Shown here in pieces: positions 18,111 through 27,506 of a DNA stretch of 53,108 nt. The DNA is taken from positions 7,459 through 60,566 of the forward strand of contig PLZC01000254.1 in the NCBI GenBank assembly GCA_003151985.1. The letters run 5' to 3'. Position 1 is the stretch's first letter, and each line of letters starts with the position of its first letter. Below the pieces are notes generated by a model, which was not told the DNA's origin, made no database searches, and saw only the letters and a list, made by a program, of their open reading frames with translations. A program made the position numbers and the translations under genes. Source of the stretch: Acidobacteriaceae bacterium (GTDB lineage: Bacteria > Acidobacteriota > Terriglobia > Terriglobales > Acidobacteriaceae).

Positions 18111-21100
18111 TTAGAACACATACTTCGCGGCAAGTTGGAAGAATCGAGCATCGGGCGTGTAATTCTGGAAATTCTGAACGGAAGTGATCTGGCCGCCGGT
18201 CGGATTGAGACTGGTATCGGACGGACTGTTCCACGATGGGTGATTGAAGAGGTTGAAGGCGTCCGCACGGAACTGCAGATACTCCTCGTGCCGAGTCCTG
18301 AAGTTCTTGAAAGCGGACATATTGACACGCTCATAGCCCGGCCCATAGATCTGGTTTGACTTTCCGCCGAAATACTTGATGGCATTCGCAGTGCCGGTCA
18401 AGTATGAATTAGGAGTGCCCGGAACATTCCACGAGAGACTTGGGTCGTTTCCCGGAACCGGGTCGCCAAACGCGCAGGGATTGTACCAATTCGTTCTGTT
18501 TTTCACCGAGGTCGGGCATGCACCGGTGTCGGGGTTCGACGCAGGCACGGCGCCTCCGCCATGGTACGGATCGCCAAGCTTAATCGCGTTGATTTGGTTA
18601 GCGCCATTGGCGGCGACAAAGTTACCGCCTGGGGTAATGTTGATCGGGTTGCCAGTCTGCGCTGCCCAGGTCAGACTCGTTGACCAGCCGCCCACGATGT
18701 AGTCCGCCGGGCCCCCGACATGCATGAACTTCCGGCCTTTACCGAACGGCAAATCATACATGCCATTCACTGTGATGCGCTGACGGGCGTCGTAATTGGC
18801 ATTGGTAAATTCGTTCTTGAGTGGAATGAGACTCGTGTTCCGATAGCCCGGACCGCCTCCTATCCCAGGATTCGAAGCATCGTCCAGGGCGTGCGACCAC
18901 GTATAGGTGGCAAGGTAGTTCAAGCCGCCGGAGAAGCGCTTTTCGAGTTTTGCCTGCAAACCGTTGTACATGCTTTCCCCGATATATTGCTGGTCGCCTG
19001 TACCCTGCGAGACGCCCGGGAACGGGGATGTGCTGTAGTAGTTTTGATTACTGGTTACGGCAAGGGCGCTGCCGATGGGATTGGTGCCAGCATACGTGTG
19101 CTTGGCTGTGTTGCCAACATACCCGATCGTTGCAATCATGTCCTTCGTCAATTCGCGCTCGAACGACAAGTTGTAACTTTCTGTGTATGGAGTCTTGGGG
19201 TTGACGTCGGACATATTGATGCCGGGTTCGCCGGCATAGTTGGCGATGCCACCATTGCTGAGATAGCTCGACATGCCTGTCTCGAGAGTTGTTCCGAATG
19301 GCAGCGCCGATCCATTCGCTGTATCTGGGAGTGCTGAAGATGGGCATTGGCTGTTAGGGTTGGTTGCTCCACTTTGAACAGTTGGCAGGCAGGCTCCAGA
19401 ACCAAGATAGGCGTTGTAGAGGACAGAGGTGTACGAGAAAGGATAGTTGACAGTCAGCTCGGCGCCTCCAGGGGCTTCAATCGCCCCGTAGAATATGCCG
19501 TAGCCGGCGCGCGCTACCGTTTTCGGATCGACCCTGTAGGAAAGCCCGATGCGTGGTGCGAAGTTACCCTTCTGAGAATGCACCAAAGACAAATTGTTGT
19601 CGCTGACGTATGCGACGCTGATGTGCTGGGCCGCAAGCAGGTTCAAAAAATTGGCCGGAAGCAAGTTTGCGCCCTGATTCTTGGAGGACAGTTGATAAAC
19701 GCCCGTGCCGGCGGCCGACCCGGAATTGGAGCCGGCGCCCTCCGCAGTCAGACCGGCTTGGCTGATTACAAAATTGGCAACATCGCCCACCTTGCTGCTC
19801 ACCGGCTGGATGTAGTCGTACCTGACGCCGAGGTTCACGGTTAGCCTGGAGTTGACGCGCCAGTCATCCTGAGCATACGCGGAACGATACCAGCGATAGT
19901 AGCTAGTATCCCAGCCCGGAGACAGCCCAACGTTACTCATGTTGTCGTTGAACAGGTCCGCCACGCCTCCGCCAGTATTGCCGATCCCGTACTCGGAGGA
20001 GAATCCGCCGCTGAAGGAGTCTCTTCCGCGAGGATACTGAGCCTGGCTGAAGGATGTGCGAATGCTCTCAAGTTGGATACCGAACTTGAGGGAATGGCTC
20101 CCGAAAGTCTTGGTCAGGTTGTCGAGAATCTGGTAGATGTTTTGACGCTCCACGGAAGGGACGTCACGTCGCGCACCAGCCGCGCTAATAGAAACATTGC
20201 CACGGATTGGGATGTACGGGAGGCCGCCGTTTGGTTCTGGATAACCCGTAAAAGGCACGCCGTTCATCCCGGGGATCAGGGTGCTCGCCGGGACATGGGA
20301 GTTCGACTGAAGGAACTGGTAATCGCCCCAGTTATATCCAAAGCGAAACTCGTTGACGAGGTTGGGATTGAAGAGATGGGTTTCGCTGGCCATGAAGTTC
20401 TCGGCCAGGTTGAAATTGGTGGCGCCATGAAAGCTGCCTACATCGTTACCGCCATCGATGATCGGCCCCAGCGGAGGAGTGTAGGTGACTTGGTCATGCG
20501 TGTAACTAAAACGCGCGAAGGTCTGGTCTTTGGCGCTGATATTCCAATCCAGGCGCTGATCCCACTGCCAGGTATCATCGTGGACGGGCAGATTCGGGCT
20601 GTAGTTGTTATACAAGAGGCCGGCGCCCGGTGTGTTGAAATTGGCGTCGGTCCAACCTCCGGCATTCGGTTTGGGATAAGCAGCAAGGATCTCACTGGCC
20701 ACCGTGCTCATTTGGCCTGCCGGCGTCGCGGTCGGCTCGCCGGGGGCAAGAACGTTTGTGGTGGAGAGAGCCGGACACGCAATCGGAAACGGTGTTCCGC
20801 CTGAGGGCTGGCAGGTCGTGGTCGTTGGATTGAGTCCAGGGGTGTTGCCGTTCGGATTCGGAAACGCGCCGCCGGTCTGCGTCAATGGAAGCGCACCGGC
20901 AGTGTTCGGCGCAAACACTCCAACGGGAACGCTCTTGCCCGTGAGGGCAGGATTAAAGAACTCGGAGAAGTCCCCTTTGCGCATGCTGGCTGTGGGTACG
21001 GTCAGACCCGGGCTGGGCTGCGCAAAAGCGATGCGGTTTGCCTCCGCATCTCCAAAGTAGAAGATCTTGTTCTTCCAGAGCGGCAGGCCGAGCGTGGCTC

Positions 21101-21986
21101 CAAACTGGTTTTCATGATAGGCAGGGATGGAGGTCGCGTCCCAGTCCTGCGCATCGAACTTCGTATTCCGCACATACTCCCAAACATCTCCGTGGATCTT
21201 GTTGGTGCCGGATTTGATGCTGGCGTTGAGCACGGCTCCGGCCGAGTGGCCGAACTCCGCGCTGTAGTTGGAAGTGCTGATATTGAATTCCTGGAGCGCA
21301 TCCGGTGGAGGTCTCACATTGTAGCTGGCCCCATTCTGGAAGTCATCGACATTCACGTTGTTGTCGACTCCATCCAGGATGAAGTTGTTTTGCGTAGTAC
21401 GTTGGCCATTGGCGGAGAAATCTCCCGTACCTCCGCCACGGGCAGTGCCGTTGGCGAAGGATGGATCGACGCCAACTGCCAACTGCGCGATGTACACCCA
21501 GTTGCGCCCGTTGAGCGGTGTGTCGTTGATCGCATCAGTGCTCATGCTTTGACCGACGGAAGACGACTCGGTCTGGAGAGGAGGAGGGGCGGACGTTACG
21601 GTTACGGTCTCCTGTACCTGGCCGGGTTTTAGGGTGATATCGATGCTCAAGCGGTCCTGGATATTTACCCGCACTTTCTCCTGGGTCGTTGTCTCAAACC
21701 CTGGAGCTGTGGCGCTGACCGTGTAGTTGCCGATCTTGATCGGGGAAAAGACATATTCCCCTTTTCCATCCGATTGGCCCTGCAATACGAAATTCGTGTC
21801 GGTATTGGTGAGCGTCACTTGGGCGTGGGGGATGACCGCGCCACTTGCGTCTTTCACCACACCGGTAACGGCTCCCTGGTCAACCTGGCATAATGCAGTT
21901 CGCGCTGAAAATACGCAGCAAAAGCCAAGCACTAGCAAGAGAGCGATAACGCGCCGGTTTGCCTGCCCCAATTGATCGATTCCCAT
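18111..21986 (-). CDS. Oar-like TonB-dependent outer-membrane receptor
   Basis: This 1291-residue receptor is the second of its kind in the window and differs widely from the one at 425. The signal peptide reads NRRVIALLLVLGFCCVFSARTALCQ. A carboxypeptidase-regulatory-like domain follows (GAVTGVVKDASGAVIPHAQV), then a plug-like region (DTPLNGRNWVYIAQLAVG) and a long barrel ending in phenylalanine (FQLAAKYVF). The frame is open upstream to 22388, but ATG 21986 starts the signal peptide and has GAGGAAA just before it, so the extension is rejected. A strong terminator follows at 18027. The upstream region carries two AATAAAA-type motifs, suggesting control by the neighbouring DeoR-family protein. 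It probably imports the glycan processed by this locus. Confidence 0.9.
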   Translation of the reverse strand: MGIDQLGQANRRVIALLLVLGFCCVFSARTALCQVDQGAVTGVVKDASGAVIPHAQVTLTNTDTNFVLQGQSDGKGEYVFSPIKIGNYTVSATAPGFETTTQEKVRVNIQDRLSIDITLKPGQVQETVTVTSAPPPLQTESSSVGQSMSTDAINDTPLNGRNWVYIAQLAVGVDPSFANGTARGGGTGDFSANGQRTTQNNFILDGVDNNVNVDDFQNGASYNVRPPPDALQEFNISTSNYSAEFGHSAGAVLNASIKSGTNKIHGDVWEYVRNTKFDAQDWDATSIPAYHENQFGATLGLPLWKNKIFYFGDAEANRIAFAQPSPGLTVPTASMRKGDFSEFFNPALTGKSVPVGVFAPNTAGALPLTQTGGAFPNPNGNTPGLNPTTTTCQPSGGTPFPIACPALSTTNVLAPGEPTATPAGQMSTVASEILAAYPKPNAGGWTDANFNTPGAGLLYNNYSPNLPVHDDTWQWDQRLDWNISAKDQTFARFSYTHDQVTYTPPLGPIIDGGNDVGSFHGATNFNLAENFMASETHLFNPNLVNEFRFGYNWGDYQFLQSNSHVPASTLIPGMNGVPFTGYPEPNGGLPYIPIRGNVSISAAGARRDVPSVERQNIYQILDNLTKTFGSHSLKFGIQLESIRTSFSQAQYPRGRDSFSGGFSSEYGIGNTGGGVADLFNDNMSNVGLSPGWDTSYYRWYRSAYAQDDWRVNSRLTVNLGVRYDYIQPVSSKVGDVANFVISQAGLTAEGAGSNSGSAAGTGVYQLSSKNQGANLLPANFLNLLAAQHISVAYVSDNNLSLVHSQKGNFAPRIGLSYRVDPKTVARAGYGIFYGAIEAPGGAELTVNYPFSYTSVLYNAYLGSGACLPTVQSGATNPNSQCPSSALPDTANGSALPFGTTLETGMSSYLSNGGIANYAGEPGINMSDVNPKTPYTESYNLSFERELTKDMIATIGYVGNTAKHTYAGTNPIGSALAVTSNQNYYSTSPFPGVSQGTGDQQYIGESMYNGLQAKLEKRFSGGLNYLATYTWSHALDDASNPGIGGGPGYRNTSLIPLKNEFTNANYDARQRITVNGMYDLPFGKGRKFMHVGGPADYIVGGWSTSLTWAAQTGNPINITPGGNFVAANGANQINAIKLGDPYHGGGAVPASNPDTGACPTSVKNRTNWYNPCAFGDPVPGNDPSLSWNVPGTPNSYLTGTANAIKYFGGKSNQIYGPGYERVNMSAFKNFRTRHEEYLQFRADAFNLFNHPSWNSPSDTSLNPTGGQITSVQNFQNYTPDARFFQLAAKYVF

Positions 21987-22094
21987 TTTCCTCGGTCCTC
22001 TTCTGCGGGTTGAAACCGCTGTTTTGGCTGTAATTTGAGCATGCCGCCATCTTTGACTTACAGAGTTAATGGGGAACAATAACATACAAAGCAG

Positions 22095-22140
22095 GTCAAA
22101 GGCAATAAAACATAATACGAAAGTAAATAAAAGAACGCGC
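22095..22140. promoter_or_regulatory. Putative DeoR/AgaR-type operator upstream of the second TonB receptor
   Basis: AATAAAACA (22104-22112) and AATAAAAG (22126-22133) lie one to two helical turns apart, with ACGAAAG between them. The other strand reads CTTTCG, ATGTTTTATTGCCTTT, nearly the same as the site before agaS and the one before 4512. Confidence 0.5.
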
Positions 22141-22433
22141 AATACCTTCTCGGAAGAGCGCTTGCCCTTACGATTTTCGGTCAGCGACCTCACGCCATCC
22201 TCCGGAGGAGGGATATTATCCCCGAACAATGCCGGGGCAACCGGATTGACCGGCGGATTTTGCGTCCAGCACGGCAATGGGCTCATTCCAACGTTGGGCC
22301 GGTTTGGAGGTTGGCCAGCGAAAGGGGAAATCGGCTGTCGCCTTCTCGACGGGGGCGGAAAGCTCTGCGGCGCTTCTGGGCATCGCATCGCGCGGAGCTA
22401 TCTGGCGGACAGCGGGCAGACAGCGCAATCTCT

Positions 22434-23228
22434 TTATGCCTGGATGACCTCGATACCAAGCGCTCGCAGCGCCTTGACAAACTCCTGTGGCGCTTTGGTG
22501 TCGGTGATCAAGCGATGGATTTGGTTGGTGGAACCGATTCGAGAAACACTCCGCCGGCCAAGCTTGCTGGAATCTGCCACCACGGTGATTTCCTTGGCTA
22601 CCCCCATTAGAAGGCCGTTTAGATGAGCCTCCAGCACATCCGGTGTAGTTAGACCGTGCTCCAAATCAAATCCATCAACAGCCAGAAAGAGCCGATCCGC
22701 ATGCAGGTCGTGCAACATCGCCTCCGCCTGTGGCCCGACAAACGACAGCGAGACAGGGCGCAGCACACCTCCAATGCCAATGACAGAAACCCCGGGGGCA
22801 TCTGCGAGCTCCGAGATGACACTCATGGCGTTGGAGATGACGGTAATCCCATGGATCGCGCGGTCTCTTAGCTGGCGTGCGACCTCAGTGGTAGTGGTGC
22901 CGGAGTCGAGAATGATCACATCGCCAGGCTGAACCAGTTTCGCAGCCGCTCGGCCTATTTGGACCTTCTCCGCTCGATGCACAGATGCCTTGAGGCGGAG
23001 TGGATAGTCACGAGTGGGTTCCAACTGCCGTACCGCGCCGCCATGGGACCGCACGACAGCGCCGGTAGCGCCCAGCGCATCCAAGTCCGACCGGACGGTA
23101 ACCGCCGAAATCGCAAAATGTTCCACCAGGTCTCGAACCGTGATTTGCCCTTTCTGTTCCAGCAAATCAAGGATCTTCCGGCGTCGCTGCTCTGGCAGCA
23201 ACGGATTGGCGCTGTTGGCACGTGGCAT
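22434..23228 (-). CDS. DeoR/GlpR-family sugar-responsive transcriptional repressor
   Basis: This 264-residue regulator has an N-terminal winged helix (RRRKILDLLEQKGQ, ITVRDLVEHFAISAVTVRSD) followed by the family's R-SHGGAV linker. Its C-terminal DeoR sensor domain resembles ribose-5-phosphate isomerase: ILDSGTTTTEVARQL, TVISNAMSVISEL, LFLAVDGFDLEHGLTTPD. Members bind a phosphorylated sugar and then release their operators. ATG 23228 gives the usual N-terminus (LLPEQRRRKIL); a TTG at 23264 would add 12 residues. It lies between the second receptor and the AgaS-type isomerase, the arrangement of agaR and agaS in aga clusters. It is the best candidate for the factor that binds the repeated TTTTATT-type motifs in this window. 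The inducer is not known. Confidence 0.88.
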   Translation of the reverse strand: MPRANSANPLLPEQRRRKILDLLEQKGQITVRDLVEHFAISAVTVRSDLDALGATGAVVRSHGGAVRQLEPTRDYPLRLKASVHRAEKVQIGRAAAKLVQPGDVIILDSGTTTTEVARQLRDRAIHGITVISNAMSVISELADAPGVSVIGIGGVLRPVSLSFVGPQAEAMLHDLHADRLFLAVDGFDLEHGLTTPDVLEAHLNGLLMGVAKEITVVADSSKLGRRSVSRIGSTNQIHRLITDTKAPQEFVKALRALGIEVIQA

Positions 23229-23477
23229 CCTTAGAAGGATAAGGACATCCGAATCCTTAGTCAACTCTTTTCGTTAAAATGGTCCCTTTCTACGCTTGTG
23301 CTTGCTTTCCTTAGCGATCAGAATTGAGCTTAGATCGATGGCGCATCGTGACAACCGAAGTGGGACACACTTGCGGGCGAGTGCTTCTCATGGCGGCGCC
23401 TGGGATGCCCTTCGGAATACTATCCGTAACGTGGTTATTTGTTATCGACTTACGGAGAGCGCGATCAAAGACTCACG

Positions 23478-23489
23478 CTTCGTACGAAG
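23478..23489. repeat. Perfect 12-base palindrome in the deoR-agaS divergent region
   Basis: CTTCGTACGAAG is perfectly self-complementary and sits in the 450-base non-coding region between the repressor and the isomerase. It could be an operator half of some regulator; this is speculative. Confidence 0.3.
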
Positions 23490-23607
23490 ATAAACATCCT
23501 CAGCTTGGCGCTCAATTGAACCTGATTCGAATCGCTGGCAACGAAGGATATTAAGTGTCGGCGGGTTCATTCTTGGCGAAATGAAGCCCCGTTCATTCTC
23601 GTTCCAT

Positions 23608-23660
23608 CCCTCTTTAATTTTCCTTTACTTTAATACTTTATGTGTTTTATTATCTTTTCT
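23608..23660. promoter_or_regulatory. Putative DeoR/AgaR-type operator and promoter of the agaS-like gene
   Basis: This AT-rich stretch has repeated CTTTA steps and GTTTTATT (23644-23651) followed by ATCTTTTC. It matches the motif on the opposite strand at 22095-22140. It lies 20-70 bases before the GTG start at 23679, an apt place for repression. Confidence 0.5.
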
Positions 23661-23678
23661 GCTATGCTGGAGGTAATT

Positions 23679-24914
23679 GTGCGTAAGCTCGCGGTTTCAG
23701 AAACTGTGTACGATCAGCCTTGGCTTGCCGCCATCGCCATGGACCAGATAGAAGTCGCTGATTTGCTTGGACCGACCATAGAAAAACAACGAAAATCAGG
23801 ATATTTTGACACTTTGCACGAAATACTGCAGCAGCCGGCAACGTGGATGGAAACGGGCAAAGAACTCGCGGCAATGTCCGTCGACTTGCAGCAAACTATT
23901 GGGGGGGTCAGAACGCTGGTCCTTACCGGCTCCGGCAGCTCTGAGTATGCGGGAGATTGCGTTCGGCTTCTTTTGCAGAACAGGCTATCGATTCCAGCCC
24001 AGACCATAGGCGGCGGGATGTTGTTGACGCATGGCGGCAGAGCGATTGCCCCCGTGCGCCCGGGACTTATGGTCTCATTCGGCCGGTCGGGGGACAGCCC
24101 GGAGAGTGTCGAGGCCATTTCAATCATATTGAATACTGAACCTGACATAAGGCATCTGGTCATCACATGCAACTCGGAAGGGCGTCTGGCGAAGGAATTT
24201 GAAAACGATCCGTGCGTCAAAGTCGTTTTGCTTGCCGAACCAACCAATGACCGCAGCCTGGTAATGACCAGCAGTTTTACAAATATGGTGCTGGCGGCTG
24301 CATTCCTGGGGATGTTGAGAACGCCGGACAAGTATATTGCTCTTGTGCAGGGCCTCAGCAGGACGGCCGAAGAACTGCTTTGCAGATATGTCGACACTCT
24401 CGCTGACTTGGCAAGGCGGGACTTCGATCGTGTGTTTTACCTGGCAAGCGGCCCACGCCTGGGCGCCGCCCGCGAGTCGGCCCTCAAGATGGTCGAGATG
24501 ACTGCCGGGAGAGTGTTCGCAACGAGCGAAACATACCTGGGTCTGCGCCACGGTTTGATGAGCGCGGTTCACCCGGACACGTTTGTCGTTTGCTTTCTTT
24601 CATCAGACCCGCTGGTCCGCGCATACGAGTGCGACCTTATTCGTGAGCTGAACGAGAAGCAGCTCGGATTCGCAAAGCTCATCTTCGGCGAGGACATTCC
24701 GCCCGATCTGGCCCGGGGCGGAGATGTAATGATCGATTGCCCCGGTCTGACGAGTTTGGGCGACGAGAATATGCCGGTCCTTGACGTGATTCTAGGACAA
24801 CTGCTCGGCTTCTTTCGCTGTATCAAGGAAGGCTTGCAGCCGGATTCTCCCTCAACCGATGGAGTGATCAACCGGGTTGTACAGGAGTTCAAATTGCACC
24901 GCGCTGCGCGCTGA
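23679..24914 (+). CDS. agaS: SIS-domain sugar-phosphate isomerase/deaminase, AgaS type
   Basis: This 411-residue cytosolic enzyme has two SIS domains. The first holds LVLTGSGSSEYAGDC and VSFGRSGDSPESVEA, the second YLASGPRLGAARESALKMVEMTAGRVFATSETYLGLRHG. The order and the TGSGSS/SFGRSGDSPES motifs fit the AgaS family, which converts galactosamine-6-phosphate to tagatose-6-phosphate with ammonia release, or isomerises related ketose/aldose phosphates. GTG 23679 is chosen because GGAGG lies five bases upstream; an ATG at 23664 and a further open frame to 23640 lack one. The stop is eight bases from the convergent alpha-galactosidase-like gene. The DeoR-family gene is divergent. The gene suggests that GalN- or GalNAc-bearing sugars are a final product of this locus; exact substrate unproven. 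Confidence 0.82.
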   Translation: MRKLAVSETVYDQPWLAAIAMDQIEVADLLGPTIEKQRKSGYFDTLHEILQQPATWMETGKELAAMSVDLQQTIGGVRTLVLTGSGSSEYAGDCVRLLLQNRLSIPAQTIGGGMLLTHGGRAIAPVRPGLMVSFGRSGDSPESVEAISIILNTEPDIRHLVITCNSEGRLAKEFENDPCVKVVLLAEPTNDRSLVMTSSFTNMVLAAAFLGMLRTPDKYIALVQGLSRTAEELLCRYVDTLADLARRDFDRVFYLASGPRLGAARESALKMVEMTAGRVFATSETYLGLRHGLMSAVHPDTFVVCFLSSDPLVRAYECDLIRELNEKQLGFAKLIFGEDIPPDLARGGDVMIDCPGLTSLGDENMPVLDVILGQLLGFFRCIKEGLQPDSPSTDGVINRVVQEFKLHRAAR

Positions 24915-24922
24915 AGAAGACC

Positions 24923-27403
24923 CTACTTTATCTCGCTATACCGAGTCTTTTCGGCTGGGTTGTAGCTCGTTGGTATTGTCCCGGTAATAGAAATGCCGGC
25001 CGTGCTCTGCGCCTTGCGTCCATTTAGCCCCTCGGCTGTGATCCTCACCGCGTACTCGCCGGCATGAGTGTACGCGTGGTGCACCTGGGCGCCATCCGCG
25101 CTCACGCCGTCACCGAACTCCCAATGGTACTCAAACAGGGGTGCATCATTGTTGGCTGCAGAGGTATGAAAGTCCACGAGAACGCCGGCGAGTCCAGCGG
25201 CCGGGGCTTGGAGATTGAAGGCAGGAGCCGCATCGGGCGCAGATGTATCGATCAGCTTCAGCATACGAACGGAATGCGGTGCAAGCGTAATCGTCAATGC
25301 GCCGTTTTCAACCGCCGCCGCGCCGCCTCGCAACACATAGGCCGCGGTGTACGAGCCGTTTGCTTTCAGCCCCAGGGCATCCGATCCAAAAGTGTGGCTG
25401 CGCGTCTCCTCGGTCCAGTTGAATACGGTGAGAATCCGCTGCCGCGGGTCTTCCTTAAGTAGGAAAACACTCGGCATCTTGTCCTCTGACTGATAGGTCA
25501 TCAGGTCGATAGGCACGGATGCGCGACCCAACCGGGCCATGTCGAGCAGATCCGCATTCTTTACCAATGCGACACGTTCCGGCGAAGCGCCAAGCGTGGG
25601 CAGATCGTCGCCGATCTCAAACATGCCGCCGGAGATGGCCGACAGCGCGATGGAAGCCTCAGCCTCGTCCAACGTTAGCGGAACCTTGTTGCCATGCCAG
25701 CCCCTGTCCCCGATAACCTGCTTCGAGACGGTAAACGCGTCTGGATCGGAGATGTAGAAATTTCGGTTCATATAGTACCGCGCCGCAACGCCGGTAGCTG
25801 CATCGTGTATAGATCCAAATGTGTGTCCGGTGTCCTGCCCGATGCGCCCGGCGTTCACAATCCCCACTGGCGTGAGCATGAAGCTGCCATCCTTATCGAG
25901 AACAACATCGTCTCCCACCGTCGAACGAATGATCTCCAGTCCTATGCGCAGCGCCTCAAGCGCCGTTGTATTGGGACGGTAGTGAACCCCCTCCACCGCC
26001 GAGGTATCCATGAAGTCCATTTTGATGAAGCGCGTGCCCCAGTCCTTCACAAGCGTGCGATAGGTGTATCGCAAATAATCCTGCGCTCCGGGATTAGTCG
26101 TATCCAGCGCATACAGATCATCGGTCTTCGGACCGACCTTGCCAATGTGAATCGGCTCTCCGGCCAGGTTGTGCACCAGCCAGTCCTTATGGTGCTCATA
26201 GACCCACGAGCGCTCCGACACCTCGAAGGGCGCCACCCAGAGTCCAAACGTGATTCCCTGACTTTCAATCAGGTGGGCCGCATATCCTACGCCCCTGGGA
26301 AATAAGGCGCCGTCCGGAGTTGCGTACTCACCGCGCGCATACTGGTACCCCTCATCTATCTGGAAGTATCTGTACCCAAGTGGCTCGAGATTTTGCGCCA
26401 TCCACGCGGCATTGGTGAGGACAGCATTCTGCGTCACACCGTAGTAGTAGGCCGTCCAGCTCCACCAGCCAATGGGAGTAGGCGTGGAAACAGGCGGTTT
26501 GTGCAGAATCCGAATCGCGCGACCGTAGTTTTCAAGCTGTTCGTGGTAATCGGACCCAATGGCGAACATCAGCCGCTCCGAAGTCATGCTCGCCCCGGCC
26601 GGCACGAGTACGCGGAAAGGATCGGAGTGCCCGGACGGGAAGCCCTGGCTCAGGTCTCCCATCGCCGAGTCGGATCCGGCGTCCGAAACCTCGTACGAAA
26701 GCAAATGCGCATCGGCGCCTGAGGTGCTCCGCAGGTGAAAGCCGGTTAGCAACCTGTCGGCAGTGAGCGCTCCCAGGAAAAAGCTTTCGCCGCTCTTCCG
26801 GTTGTAGATGAGTTGGCTTCCGAAGCCCAGGTGGACGCCATCGTCTGGCTCACCAAGATCCATCAATTTCACAGGGTTTTCGGTAAAGTCGTCGGAAAGA
26901 ACACGGTCCGCCGAGGCAGGACCGTTCAACTGCACCACCTGGCTGGCGATGCTCTTCACCACGCTCAGTGCATGCACCTCGAGGGGCTTGCCGGTCGAGT
27001 TCCTTACGCTCACAGCGATGTCTCCCCAGGGCCGGTCCTTATACACGCGAAACTCGCAAACCAGGTCGGGCGTGCCGGGCAACCCGGTGTGCGTGATCGT
27101 CAAAAGATCGCCCGATCCCAACTCGTCGCGAAAAGGGGCAATCGATCTCAAATGCCGGGGAAACATTGAGGATCTAAGTGTTCCTCCAGCCGTATCTGCC
27201 TCGACCTCTGAACGAAGGACTTTACCAGGAATCGCCGTTGACCGCAAAGAATAGAAACCGTCGCCGAATGCTTCAACCGTGAGACTGCCGCCATGGATCG
27301 AGTCACGCTCAGAGGGGGACTGTCCCTGTGCCGCGCTTCCAAGCCAGACAGGCAGAGTAGAAAGCACAAGCAGCAATGCAAGCTTCGAATTCGTCCGTCT
27401 CAT
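24923..27403 (-). CDS. Exported alpha-galactosidase-like glycosidase (clan GH-D) with C-terminal PKD domain
   Basis: This 826-residue secreted enzyme has a signal peptide (SKLALLLVLSTLPVWLGSAAQG), an N-terminal beta-sandwich, and a TIM barrel with clan GH-D features: PIGWWSWTAYYYG, YFQIDEGYQ, GITFGLWVAPFEV, and RFIKMDFMD carrying the likely nucleophile Asp463. GRIGQDTGHTFG carries the likely acid/base Asp524. A C-terminal beta domain is followed by a PKD domain (YHWEFGDGVSADGAQVHHAYTH shortened here to its WEFGDG core) near residues 750-826. ATG 27403 has AGGAG ten bases before it; the frame is open to 27496 without a signal-like start. It is the last gene of the leftward cluster 34051-to-24923. 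Melibiose-type or alpha-GalNAc linkages are both possible in this clan. Confidence 0.82.
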   Translation of the reverse strand: MRRTNSKLALLLVLSTLPVWLGSAAQGQSPSERDSIHGGSLTVEAFGDGFYSLRSTAIPGKVLRSEVEADTAGGTLRSSMFPRHLRSIAPFRDELGSGDLLTITHTGLPGTPDLVCEFRVYKDRPWGDIAVSVRNSTGKPLEVHALSVVKSIASQVVQLNGPASADRVLSDDFTENPVKLMDLGEPDDGVHLGFGSQLIYNRKSGESFFLGALTADRLLTGFHLRSTSGADAHLLSYEVSDAGSDSAMGDLSQGFPSGHSDPFRVLVPAGASMTSERLMFAIGSDYHEQLENYGRAIRILHKPPVSTPTPIGWWSWTAYYYGVTQNAVLTNAAWMAQNLEPLGYRYFQIDEGYQYARGEYATPDGALFPRGVGYAAHLIESQGITFGLWVAPFEVSERSWVYEHHKDWLVHNLAGEPIHIGKVGPKTDDLYALDTTNPGAQDYLRYTYRTLVKDWGTRFIKMDFMDTSAVEGVHYRPNTTALEALRIGLEIIRSTVGDDVVLDKDGSFMLTPVGIVNAGRIGQDTGHTFGSIHDAATGVAARYYMNRNFYISDPDAFTVSKQVIGDRGWHGNKVPLTLDEAEASIALSAISGGMFEIGDDLPTLGASPERVALVKNADLLDMARLGRASVPIDLMTYQSEDKMPSVFLLKEDPRQRILTVFNWTEETRSHTFGSDALGLKANGSYTAAYVLRGGAAAVENGALTITLAPHSVRMLKLIDTSAPDAAPAFNLQAPAAGLAGVLVDFHTSAANNDAPLFEYHWEFGDGVSADGAQVHHAYTHAGEYAVRITAEGLNGRKAQSTAGISITGTIPTSYNPAEKTRYSEIK

Positions 27404-27506
27404 CACAAATGATCTCCTATCGAAGCAAATTGGCCACGATTCTGTTGCCAACCTGCGGTGCCGCGCGAGAACTGCGGCTTTCAATTTAGTCCACATGCAT
27501 CAGGTC

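Noticed and set aside
19347-20804. Antisense frames over the second TonB receptor
   Set aside because: They are composition artefacts of a long GC-biased gene; no start signals or homologous features.
21987-22388. N-terminal extension of the second TonB receptor frame
   Set aside because: It contains a spurious hydrophobic stretch, but the true signal peptide and ribosome site are at 21986.
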